NCBI GenBank assembly: GCA_050084985.1 | Contig: JBITNC010000001.1 | Location: forward strand, 8,556,001 to 8,620,000 | Reading direction: 5' to 3' | DNA from: Nageia nagi | Taxonomy: Eukaryota; Pinophyta | DNA: 64,000 bases | Position numbers and translations under genes: made by a program | Notes under the pieces: model-generated | Databases searched by the model: none | Told to the model about the DNA's origin: nothing | Seen by the model: the letters and a program-made list of their open reading frames with translations, nothing else | Shown here: positions 35,810 to 46,230 of the stretch, one piece after another | Position numbering within the stretch: position 1 is the stretch's first letter | Layout: each line of letters starts with the position of its first letter

Positions 35810-36630
35810 TGTTATCGTATAAAATTTATTTATGAATTTAAATAAATACATTTGCTTGCACTAATACACACCTAGAATATTTAATGCAATGATATCAATG
35901 CTTATCTTGAATATGATCATAATGTCAATGTTTCTTTTGAATATGGTTATGATATTAATGGTTATCTTGAATATCATTATGTATTATGGGCTAACCCTGT
36001 TTATGTAGGTACACATTGATCTAAGGAGTAGTTCATATTATTATCTATACAAATAGGGATCTAATAGTAAGTCCACATCAAGGAGATACATGATCCCATA
36101 TCTGGTCTTGGTGGTGGCAATCCTTTAGGTGTCTCTTGATGCCGCCATTCAAGGTTGTGGTTTGTGTACTTCCTTATGTGAGTTGTTCTAACATTGATGA
36201 TCTATATTAACATCACATCTCTATTCAAAACATCCATATGTGAGTACTTGACTCAATTTGAGGATAAAAAGCACTCTAATGAAGACCATTGGTGCTCCTT
36301 ATTCATGCTAAATACATTATCGATGCTTCTTATGAACACCATATAGATCATTTGCAGTCCTATTTTTGCAATATTTTAGGTCACAAATTTTGGAGCAAGA
36401 TTCTTTTACCATCAACACATCAAATATATCATTATTCTTTGATGTCACGTATGCTTCATAAGGTAAGTACATAAATTACAGTTCTTGATTGTTATTATCG
36501 TCCTAATTCTAGAGTGGCTATCTTCTTCATCTATTTTTTTATGTGGTCTAAATTGCTATCTATAGCTTGAAACAAGTATCTTGGGTTTGTAATTATTTAT
36601 TTATTTTCATCCTTAAAATATTTGTAAATA
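35810..36630 (+). repeat. 3' LTR of element C
   Basis: Matches 28824-29645 along its whole length, with differences that are mostly transitions. It is followed by ATTTT, the proposed target duplication. Confidence 0.85.
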
Positions 36631-36889
36631 ATTTTATTTAGGTTGTTAGGTATGTAGTCATTTGATCAGAAACCCTTTGATGCTTATGATGGTGCTAGTT
36701 CACCCTCTTTAGTATTATTCATTTCTAAATTTTACCATTCTATCCCTTAAACTCTAAATCCCAATGGATAAGAAGCCAACCTTCATATCAAAGATCAATT
36801 TACAACCAGTTTGTATTTTGCATCTATGGCTTATGTTGGTTAAATGAGTGCAACTCATCTATCACATTAGGTCAATCAACAGAATCTTT

Positions 36890-37467
36890 TGCCACATTTT
36901 CTATTTAACTATGTATATTTATTTTTCTTTCAAATAAAGGTCTATTAGTTTTATCTTGTTCAAGAAATATTTTAGGTATAACATGCTTCTGAGAGATTTA
37001 TTCTACCCCCATCTTATCTTCCAACTAGAAGGGAGTATTAAATTCTCCCTCTATGAACCATTGGTCTACTTGGAAACTTACTCTATGTTTCTTCAAAATT
37101 TTCCAAAACTATCTTCTATTTGGTAATTTGTTACGGGCATAAATATTCGAGATTACAAAGGATAAACTATTTATCTTGTTGCATAATTTAATTGAAATAC
37201 ATCTATTGCTTGAGCATGGGAATCTTAGTGCATCTACCATCCTTGGGTTCCAAAAAATTGTTAGTCCTCCAAATTTACTTTTGCATTTATCTCTTCAATC
37301 TTGGTTGGTCTCCATGTTTTTCTTTTCATCTCTTCCTTTCTACTTCATTTTATATTTATCTCCTGCAAAATGAAAACATCAAGTTTGTGTTGTTTTACCA
37401 TATTCCTTACAAGTTTTTTATAATTGGGGAAGTTGCATCCCCTCACATTCCAGCTTAGAAAAATCAT
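36890..37467 (-). pseudogene. LINE endonuclease, N-terminal half (continues at 27340)
   Basis: Starts at ATG 37467: MIFLSWNVRGCNFPNYKKLV, the usual APE-type start of LINE ORF2. It continues LDVFILQEIKYK, FGGLTIFWN, ISNIYARNKLPNRR and WFIEGEFNT (GDFN with Asp changed to Glu), then LRSMLYLKYFLNKIKLIDLY near 36970. The next expected segment (the ERLDRxLxS strand) is missing here but begins at 27310 on the same strand. The endonuclease nicks target DNA for target-primed reverse transcription. Stops and the GEFN change make it inactive. Confidence 0.85.
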
Positions 37468-37479
37468 CTATCCCTTTTA

Positions 37480-39141
37480 CCAATGGGTTTCCCACTGCCA
37501 ACCTACTTTGGTGTGTATGCTCCTTTTCATTTAGTTGAGTTTCTACCTTTAACATCTTTTTTGCCTTCTTTTTAGATATTTTTCATTACTCTTTAATTTT
37601 TTATGAGTTTAGAGTTTGGCATATCATTTTCTTTATTCAATTCTTCGTTATTTTGTTATTTTTTTCCCCTTGATTATAGATCTTGTTTCCATATACAATT
37701 CCACATATTGATTGACTTCATTCATTTCCTCCTTTATGGCATCATCCACTACTATATTCTTTATTTTTTGCATTATTTTCAATAAGGTTAAGATTGATGC
37801 ATTATGTCATGTTTCTATAACAATAGTAGGAGAGTCCAAAAGTTTGTTGTTCTTATGTTTCTTAGTACTTCAACATATGGTGGCAATGCCTCCTTATACC
37901 CCTCCCTTTGAGATATTTTTCCTTACTTTTTTGGGGTTTGGTGATTTAGAGGCTCCTCCTTGTTAGTCACATTCTTCTCTTATATGATACCAGTAGATTC
38001 ATTAGATTCCATGACATTATAATTCATCAAGTTTTTTAGTATGTTTCTCTCTTCTTATTTTTCCTTCTAATGTAGTTCCATTTGGTCCATACTTTCAAAA
38101 CTATTGCATGTCTATTCCAATTTTCCATTCTCCATTCTATCTTCCTACAAGTTTTTTGTTAAACAATCCTTTGCTTCATGATCCTCTTTCTTGCAAATAT
38201 TTACATTTAGCCCTTGAATTTAAAGGCTATTAAGAGGAAATATGACCCATATCACTACACCATCTTCATCTAAATGAGATTCTCTCATGATCTAGAGATT
38301 ACAGCCAAACCCCTATTTTAGTATTTAGCTTGATTTCTATAGGGAATGATTCTTATATGTTTACATTTACACAAATTCTAGTCATCATATCATTTTCTAT
38401 ATTATAAAATTTTGCATTAGTTGTAATAAACTCTCTAATTGATTTTTCAATCCTTTTTCATAACTCTTTCATTGCAAATATGTTGATGTAAGCAAAAAAG
38501 TTTGACCCGCACTCGTATTGTATTAATATTTTTAGTTGTAGGGTCAAATCCCTCATACCATATTTTCAAAAATACACCTAAGTTACCCATAAACCAAGGG
38601 TTATCCTCTAGAACATGTGTAACATCTTCCTTGGTAAAATAAACTACAAAAAATCCTTTGAATAGCATAGAGAAGTTAATCTCACCTTTTGGTTACAATG
38701 TGAAATTTGCCCATTATTTGAGGTTGGAGATTCCATGCCATTTGCCTACAAACTTTTTAACCAAGAATTGATGTAATTCCTCCAAATTCTCCTCTAACAA
38801 GTCATCTCGAATGTCTATTTATGGGATTTCCTCTATTTGCTTGCAAATAAAGCTCATTTTCTTACCCTGGTCACATGAGGGCTAGCCCACTTGGATATTA
38901 TTGTTATCTTTTGCTATCGTTCCTTAGGTTACTTGGTTGTATGTTCTCCCCTTTATTATGATCCTCTTTGTTGTAGCTATGAGCCCTCTCTATAGTCTAT
39001 TCTATTTCTCCTAATGTCATTTCCTCCACTCGTGCACCCTCCTCCCCCATTAGTAGGTCCCTCACCTCCATTAATAGGCCCTAATACATCCTTACTAGCT
39101 TCATTCGCACCCTTCACTGGTTTGCTCCTACCTTTTCCCAT
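37480..39141 (-). pseudogene. LINE ORF1 (DUF4283 and zinc knuckle)
   Basis: Starts at ATG 39141: MGKGRSKPVKGANEASKD. The DUF4283 RNA-binding-like domain is at 38668-38447: GFFVVYFTKEDVTHVLEDNP, WFMGNLGVFLKIWYEGFDPT. A single-knuckle remnant CKKEDHEAKDC lies near 38180 (first Cys lost). The C-terminal part is charged and broken. ORF1 of plant L1 elements binds the element RNA. It sits directly upstream of the endonuclease start, the standard LINE order. Confidence 0.82.
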
Positions 39142-39544
39142 TTCAAAGTTATTCACATACTTGTAAGTTTTAATTTTTTTGTTGCACTCAATAAATTATT
39201 TCCCAAGTGACTAATTGATAGATTCCCTAATTTCAATTAATCACTTTTTCTTACAGAAGAAAAAGGGGACAATAAGAGATTATGTAATCCTTCATTTTTA
39301 TGAGGTGATGCTCAATAGGCTTCAATCTCCTTCTTTAACTAGCTAAAAAATAACAGATTCCCCCAACAAATTTTAACTAAAAAATAATTTTTTTTACTGA
39401 TTAATTGGTAAAACAAAATGCTTAAAATAACTTAGTTATGATGTTTTCTTAAGTTAAAATAATTAAAATGTTCCCAAATAATAGGTTAAAAGTTTAGGAC
39501 TACATCTCTTATATTATAAGTTGTATAAGATATCAGATATGTTT
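39142..39544. other. LINE 5' leader and unassigned sequence
   Basis: Probably includes the LINE 5' untranslated region just upstream of ORF1; the rest to the integrase fragment shows no pattern. Confidence 0.3.
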
Positions 39545-40075
39545 AGGTAAGAAAAATTCAAAACAACCCTTCTCAAACCAATAATAGTTGATGCACATTT
39601 TCCAAATGGGGACTTAGTTTTATCTATCCTATTAATCTAATGTCAAGTAAAGGTCTTATATTCATGCTTATAGTAATTGATTACTTTATGAAATGAGCGA
39701 AAGCAATCCCTACTTAGAGAGCAACCTCAAGGGTCATGATCAATGTTTTGGAGAAAAATATCTATTCTAGATTTGGAGTACTAACAAGCATAGTTACTAA
39801 CAACACAATATGTTTTGATTTGGTAGAAATGAAAAATCATTTATTGAACTATAATGTGGAAATTCAACTAGAATCTAACTATATTATCTGTAAGGCATTA
39901 GTTTGGTATAATTATCTAACAAAAACATGAGGAGAATCATCACAAGAATTCTTCACTTGAAAAAGAGAAACTGGCATAACCAATTGAATTTTGTATTATG
40001 GGCAAACAAAATCACTCCAAAAGAATCTACAAATCATTCAACTTTTTATTTGATTTTTTAGAAATTAGTTTATAA
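39545..40075 (+). pseudogene. Orphan Ty3/gypsy integrase core fragment
   Basis: Reads LKPIIVDAHFP, WGLSFIYPINLMSSKGLIFM, VIDYFMKxAKAIPT, NVLEKNIYSRFGVLTSIVTN, then WHNQLNFVLWANKITPKES. This is the integrase catalytic core, related to but distinct from B's. The first catalytic Asp is Ser (WGLSF) and the second is Asn (VTNNT). No LTR or RT is seen next to it, so it is a fragment. Confidence 0.8.
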
Positions 40076-42210
40076 AAAAATTTGGCCATTTTACATGATC
40101 AAAAATTTTGGGTGGTAACAATACATATCTTACAATAGTCTCTTAGAGTCAAAGAGTGTAGCACTAATTCTAAATTAATGGGGATATTGGTTGCACAACA
40201 TACTATTTTGGATCTTATATACAAAATAATTCATCAAAATAAGAAAAATACCATTTGCTTTTAAATCTTGATACACTCTTTATTGTTGTAAGAAAATTGG
40301 ACCACTCTATATCACTTCTAGCATTGGACTGCATAGTATGGAGAATTTCTGGCTCAAAAAAAATGGGTTGCAAAGTAACTAGTAGGATCATAGGATCGTA
40401 TAAATTTTTTGAAATAGAATGACTATGTAGATTCAATCATTTTAGTTTTTTTTACAAATAAACCTAATAGATATTCAAGGAATATATGTTTATCTACCAA
40501 TAACTTGTAAAAATATTAGTGTATCAATAATTGGTGGGAACGTATCTAATTGAGCATGTCAAAAAATAAATTATTAATAGGGAAAGTGTAAAATACCTAA
40601 TATTGTACCCTATGCATATAAAAACCTACAAACAACCAACAATTTTGTTGAAATATTTATCAGGGTGGGACCCATGTGTTTGATAACCCAATCTCTAGTT
40701 CTTTGTATCATAAAAAAATGTGTAAAGGTCAAAAGTTAGAAATGGAAGGGTTCAAAATTCCTTTAGCTCGAGCCTATAGAAAGATTCCACAACTAGAATT
40801 GAATACTTAGGAACATAAGCTAACATGTTTTGACCTTTATTTAGGGATTAATCACCTAATACTAACAACCATAAATTAAATCTAATGTACACAAACTACT
40901 AAACATCAATAAGGAAACACCTAACAACCATAATTACAAGAAGGAAAAATAATGTTTTTATTAATAAGAAGAAAATATACATGGTATAAAGGGAAAACAT
41001 GCTTAATGATCTAATATTTCTTTCATCATGCATTCATGTATTTATAAGCTACAAAAATAAATCTTCTACAACATACTAAACTATTAAAATAAGTTAATTT
41101 TTATATAATAAAGACTTTTTCTATTTAAGGTCAGTATATCTTCACTTCTTAACATCTATTGATATTTCATTGTGGATTTCTTGGTGAATGCTCAAAATTT
41201 CATTGCCTTCTTAAAATGGGTTTGATTACCTTTATATTTCTAATATGCTTAACTAACATAACCATTCTTAGTATATACAATCTTATCTTAGATCACAAAT
41301 TGCATTAATCTTTTGATTATGATTTTCATTTTATGATGGAATTATGAATTTCATTATATGTACATATTTTTCTTTTGACAGATATAGGTTTTGACCATGG
41401 TTTTATTGTTGACTTCTTTCATTTAAAATATAACTCCTTTTTAAAATCAATAAAATTTAAGCTTTCTTTGTTGATTGTTGGATGAATTTAAAATTGTTGA
41501 TAAGAATTCTTTTCTTGATGGTTTTTATAAATTCTACCTACCAATATTTGTTGTTGACCATGAATTTTATTGATTTTTAAGCTTTTATCCTCACCACCTT
41601 CAAGTTTCATGGTATTACTTTTTCACATATAATAGCTTTGCAATGTTTCCTTTAGGCGATATTAATGAATTTTTCTAATCTAAAATGTTCCTAACTTCTG
41701 AGCCTCTATCTTTGGCTATCTCTTAAAATTGATGATTTTTTTTTGCTAAGAATCTATTTTCTATAAAATTATATTTACAACTTATTACAAATTTTGTGTT
41801 TCCTAAAACTTTTGGAATTCTTCTAAGGCAAACACTTGGTAAAATTTTCATTTTTAATTAATAATACAAAGCCAAAATAAACTAAAGCATAGATTTCAAG
41901 ATCAAGATCTAAAAAAGAAAGATATATTAGATCTACAAGAACAAAATATTGGAAAAATATCCTATTGCCTTGTAAAAATAAATAGTTAATGTAAAAAATA
42001 AAAACAAGGAAAGAATGCATTCCTTGATGTTAACAATTTGTTAACAATTATATAGACTTTTGATAAAATTATGTAATATTAATATATTTTTCAAAGCAAA
42101 TAGGGATAAGCTATAAATTTTCATTAAATTGGTAAGATTCATATAGAGTTAGTAGTATTAACAATGATTTATTTTGTGATTGATATTTGAATGGCACTTC
42201 CAAAATTATT
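40076..42210. other. Unassigned AT-rich interval
   Basis: No domain, RNA or clear repeat found; short frames at 40436-40215 and 42020-41823 on the minus strand look like chance. Confidence 0.3.
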
Positions 42211-42531
42211 ATTTTAAAAGGGAAAAGCCTATCCTTTGACCAAATTTGCATATATATGCTCAAAGTATATCTACAAGTGGGTAGAGCGAAGGGGATGGAG
42301 CGGGATGTAGAGGTGATGTAGTGGCAGTGGTAGATATATTCTAGATGTATATCATGTTTATGTATATATTATGGGCATATATCAAGTTGATACATATATT
42401 TTTGGTGTATATCAATTAAATGCATAAATTTTGGACACATATCAATTTAATGCATAAATTCAGGACATATATCAAGTTAAAAACATGCAAAAAAATATGG
42501 ACTCAAAAATTTCTAAGTGTTGATGCAAAAG

Positions 42532-42602
42532 GCCTAGGCGAGATTTGAACACGAGTCACCATTTTTGGGGTGGAATGTGTTAACTAGTATACCATGGAGT
42601 CA
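42532..42602 (-). ncRNA. tRNA-like (pol III A/B-box) segment, copy 1
   Basis: The minus strand reads TGGTATACTAGTTAACA (A-box-like, D-arm) and GTGTTCAAATCTCGCC (B-box-like, T-arm) at tRNA spacing, with an anticodon-arm-sized stretch between. The acceptor stem does not pair convincingly, so it is a tRNA-derived or SINE-like relic, not a tRNA gene. Confidence 0.5.
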
Positions 42603-42796
42603 AAAATAATATGTAGCAAAAGTTTTAAATTTTGTATATTCTAAACAATATATTCTATGCATATATCAAGTTTATCCATATATTTGGGGCATATATAAAT
42701 TTAATGTATAAAATTTAATGCATAAATTCAAGGAGTTTATCAAGTTAAAAACATGCAAAACATGGACCCAAAAATTTCTAAATATTTATACAAAAA

Positions 42797-42866
42797 GCTT
42801 GGGTGAGATTCAAACATGAGTCACCATTTTTTGGATGGAATGTGTTAACCAGTATACCATTGAGTC
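42797..42866 (-). ncRNA. tRNA-like (pol III A/B-box) segment, copy 2
   Basis: Same layout: TGGTATACTGGTTAACA, then TGTTTGAATCTCACCC. It is about 265 bp from copy 1, and flanking sequence such as GTTTTAAATTTTGTATATTC is shared, so the pair arose by tandem duplication. Confidence 0.5.
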
Positions 42867-43096
42867 AAGAATAACATGTAGAGAAAGTTTTAAATTTTGT
42901 ATATTCTAAACAATATACCTTGGGTGCATATCCTCACTAACCAATATACTATGGGTGTATATCCTCAATGAATAATATACCTTGGGTGTATATAAATGAG
43001 TGGTAGGACAGTGGTGAACTATGGTGATGGGGTTGTACATATACCTTGGGTGTATATATGCGAATATGGTCGAAGGATAAGCTCTTCATTTTAAAA

Positions 43097-44599
43097 TTAT
43101 AGAGGAAAGTTTTGATATAACATCTTTATTTTGAAATTTTTTTTTTAAATGTATAATTTATTTACAAATAAGTCATATTATGTGTAACTACCTAGAATAA
43201 GCCCTAAAGAGAGATTCAAGTGATTATAGGTAGGGAGAATAATGATGAGACTAGGGAATTTCCACCCAACATCTTTAATAGATAATGAAAAGCTACTAGT
43301 AAAAACTATAAATGAATTGGAGTTAAATAAGAAAAATGGAGATTTTGATAAATCATAGGGTGAGTAAAGAAAGAAAATAAGAGATTGAGAAAGTTGAAGG
43401 ATTTATCCTTTATAAAAATAATTAATTTGAAAAAACACCCTTTTATATGGGTTATCTTCAACTTAATTTACATGATTGAGGGGTTTCTCTTCTATCAAAG
43501 TCATCCAAGACTTGCACTTGGCCTCATCCACACTTTCTATCACTAAACATGATTTTGAATTTTGTTCTTTCACACTTGAGGGATGAGATTTAAACTTGAT
43601 ATCACTTATGCTTTTCATTATCACATAATACACAATTAATTGAACAACAATGAATAAATATCAATGGCAAGAGTACATTAATAAAAATCAAATATCCTTA
43701 GGAATAGAAAAATACAAGAAGCTTTTAAAGTATATTAAAGTAAAAGAGGTACACTAATAGAATTTGAAGGAAGTGTAAAAGAGATACAAATATTAATGAA
43801 GAATATTAATAAAAAATTGTAAGATTATTGGGAATACTTTTACTCCTTCTAAGAAAGAAAAATGATAATGTTCTCATGGAAAATAAGGGATGTCAATGCT
43901 CATACCAAGCAAGATCAATCAAAGATAATTATTTGTAGGTAAATATTGATAACTTACACCTATTAGAAATACAATTATAAGAATTGGAAGTAGTAGAGCT
44001 CACTAAAAGAATAATCAAATATGGAATTTGATTGCAATTTACGTAGATGGATTTTAAGGATTTTGGTTTGTTATTAGAATATAAGTTAAGGAAAAAAATT
44101 TATTCTTTGAAAAATATTAGATGATTTTAAAGGTAAATCATTATATTTGAGATGTAATTGATTAATCTCATATATGTATATGGACTCGAAACTAGAGTTG
44201 GTGGATGTGGATGGATATGGTGGAATGAGAAATGAGCAATAAATAACTATACAATCATGATAGGGTGAACTTATTGGTGATTTTAATATTATTAAGAACT
44301 ATATATAAAAATTTGGAGGTATTATACAAGTATCTTAAAGCATGATAGTATTTTTTTACAATTGTGAGATGGAGACTTTGAATCAAATATATTTGTAAGA
44401 ACTAATAATAAGAGTGGGAATATACTGATAGTAGAAAAAATGGACATATTTTTGCTCTAAAAAAATTATTTAGAATATGTTATTAATTTAACAATTTATA
44501 TTATCCCTATGATTTGCTCATACCAATGGGTAATAAGGCATAAGTTAAATATCATTAAATCTAAAGGAATCCATATTTTAATTAAGTTAGAATATGGGA
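43097..44599. other. Unassigned AT-rich interval
   Basis: No coding, RNA or repeat pattern recognised. It may contain the lost N-terminus of the adjoining LINE ORF1 near its right end. Confidence 0.3.
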
Positions 44600-45470
44600 T
44601 TGTAAATAGGAGTTTTTAAAAATATCATAGGACAACTCAAAGAAGGATTAGATCATGCTTGCTCCAATTTGGGTCACATTGCCAAAACTTCATTTTTATT
44701 TATGGCACTAGAAGGTGTTCGAAGGAATTGTGAATTCGTTTGGAAGATATGTTATAATCGATGAGATTACAAAGGCTTGATCTTGGATGGTAGAGGCTAG
44801 ATTATGTGTCATGGTCAAATTTGGGGTATCATTACCTCAATCCATCACTCTAGACTCAGATATTGGTAAGGTGGAACATGAATTACGATATGAATACAAT
44901 AATTGCTTATGCTCCAATTGTTTCTAGGTTAGTCACCCCATAAAGACATGCCCAACTAAAAGAACCAAATCCTCTATGGTAAGATTCCTAAAAAAGTGTG
45001 GCACAAAAAACTAAGGAAGCAATAAAAAATGATGGTAATATGGAAGAAGGGAAGATTCCCCCCAGGGTGAATTGGAATTATAGAAGAGAGAGGTCACCAT
45101 TGGGAAAGCCAATCCATTGATAATATCAACTACTGAAATTATTACAGTCATCCCAATGGAACCTTGATACATGGGTCAAATCTCTAAGGTGCAAATGAAA
45201 ATAAATTGCAATGGCAACATGTAGAATGGAATAAAAGAAAAAAACTAAAGGATCAATCATTTGACTCAAAGAAACTAGAGTAAAAGCAACACAATATAAA
45301 GCAAGTTTGACATTTAGAGTAACACAAAGCTTCTCCAAAATGATAGATGTGGGTAATAGACATGTCAAAAGATCATCCCACAATGAAAAATGGATAGAGA
45401 GACTACAAAAGAAGTAGTATATGGATGCCAAATGATCATCAACTTTAGGATGGAGCAACCCTACTGATGG
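44600..45470 (+). pseudogene. LINE ORF1, DUF4283 C-terminus and zinc knuckle
   Basis: Reads IMLAPIWVTLPKLHFYLWH, FEGIVNSFGRYVIIDEITKA, VEARLCVMVKFGVSLPQSI and CSNCFxVSHPIKTC at about 44910-44955. The last is a CX2CX4HX4C knuckle with all four ligands. This is the usual C-terminal half of plant LINE ORF1; the N-terminal part of DUF4283 is not readable. The frame has stops. Confidence 0.75.
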
Positions 45471-45476
45471 GTATAA

Positions 45477-46230
45477 AATGATCATTATCTCTTGGAATGC
45501 AAGGGGTTGAATTTCCCCTCTAAATGTAGGCTTTTGTAGGATGACTATAGGATGTGAAAGCCTGATATAGTACTACTATAGGAAACAAAGGTCACAAAGG
45601 AAAGGAACTCATAGTCAAGAATAGAATTTGGAAGGCTATTAAAATAGAAGCCTTCCCTGCAATTGGAAAATATGGAGGTCTCATGTCCCTTTAGAATCAA
45701 GATAAATATGAAGGTGAGTATATTTTTTCTTCCAATTAGTTAATTTACATGATTTTATCAAATAAAACTTTAGGTTCCAAATTGCACATTATCAATGTAT
45801 ATTACCCCAACTCCATTCTTGGAATGAGTAACCTCTAGAATTAGCTCAGCCAAATCATGGAATGCAAGAAAGAGGAGTGGTTGCTCATTACAGGTGATTT
45901 TAACTCCATTATTCAAACTAGAGAAAAACTATGAGGATCATGGGAGGCCCCCTAGCTATAAGGGATGAGATATCTATAGGATTTCATAAGTAATGTAGGA
46001 TTGATAAACATAGACCTACATGGATGCAAATATACATGGACTAATAGGTGAAAATGGGAAGGATTAATAATTAGTATATTGGATAGGATGTTAGTTTCAC
46101 CCTCTTAGCTTTGTAGTTACCCAAGTTTCTACCTTAATTCCCCACCAAAGGTAGGATTTGATAATAACCCATTGCTTTTAAAAATAGAGGAAGGATATCA
46201 AATAAATTCATCCTTTTCAGTTCAAAAACA
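45477..46230 (+). pseudogene. LINE endonuclease
   Basis: Starts MIIISWNARG at 45477. Continues LHIINVYYPNSILGMS, WLLITGDFNSIIQTREKL (GDFN intact), NIDLHGCKYTWTNR, ILDRMLVSPS, then NNPLLLKI where SDHxP is expected. This is the APE-type endonuclease that nicks the target. A stop follows the WNARG motif and others come later. Confidence 0.8.

Larger units (their letters stand above)
28824..36630 (+). mobile_element. Non-autonomous LTR retrotransposon C (gag-like, no pol, antisense plant mobile domain gene)
   Basis: LTRs 28824-29645 and 35810-36630 (822 and 821 bp) align from TGTTATC to TTTGTAAATA. The 5 bp ATTTT occurs immediately before the left LTR (28819-28823) and after the right one (36631-36635). 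A primer-binding site lies 2 nt inside the left LTR and a polypurine tract directly before the right one. The interior has gag-like frames, tandem repeats and a minus-strand plant mobile domain gene. I found no protease, RT or integrase motif, so it resembles gag-only (TR-GAG/LARD-type) elements that need a partner's pol. Total 7807 bp. Confidence 0.85.
27343..36900 (+). mobile_element. Probable solo LTR of another family, interrupted by element C
   Basis: The sequence 27343-28818 plus 36636 to about 36900 separates two halves of a LINE endonuclease and so must be an insertion. The left piece starts near TGACTTTGTTTG and has LTR-like features at its right end: CCTATAAATT and TATAAATACAAGTG near 28630-28652, then AATAAATAAAA. 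No second copy or internal domain is seen, hence solo LTR. Exact ends are uncertain; ATTTAA at 27329-27334 and 36903-36908 could be a target duplication but is low complexity. Confidence 0.45.
42220..43087. mobile_element. Mutator-like MITE with long terminal inverted repeats
   Basis: The left end GGGAAAAGCCTATCCTTTGA and the inverted right end (GAAGAGCTTATCCTTCGA) match over about 55-65 bp with roughly 80 percent identity by eye, through CAAAGTATATCTAC/CAAGGTATATGTAC. The 9 bp ATTTTAAAA flank both sides (42211-42219, 43088-43096). A 9-bp duplication and ends beginning GGGAAAA fit Mutator-type transposons, but the flank is AT-only. There is no transposase. Inside are two copies of an approximately 250-bp unit with tRNA-like segments and short CTTGGGTGTATAT repeats (42905-43060). 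Confidence 0.7.

Noticed and set aside
37176-37458. Two overlapping plus-strand ORFs
   Set aside because: They are antisense to the LINE endonuclease start (WNVRG motif on the minus strand).
42532-42866. Two functional tRNA genes
   Set aside because: A/B-box-like sequences are present but the acceptor stem and anticodon arm do not pair properly.
45126-45485. 119-codon minus-strand ORF
   Set aside because: It is antisense to the C-terminal part of LINE ORF1 and shows no domain.
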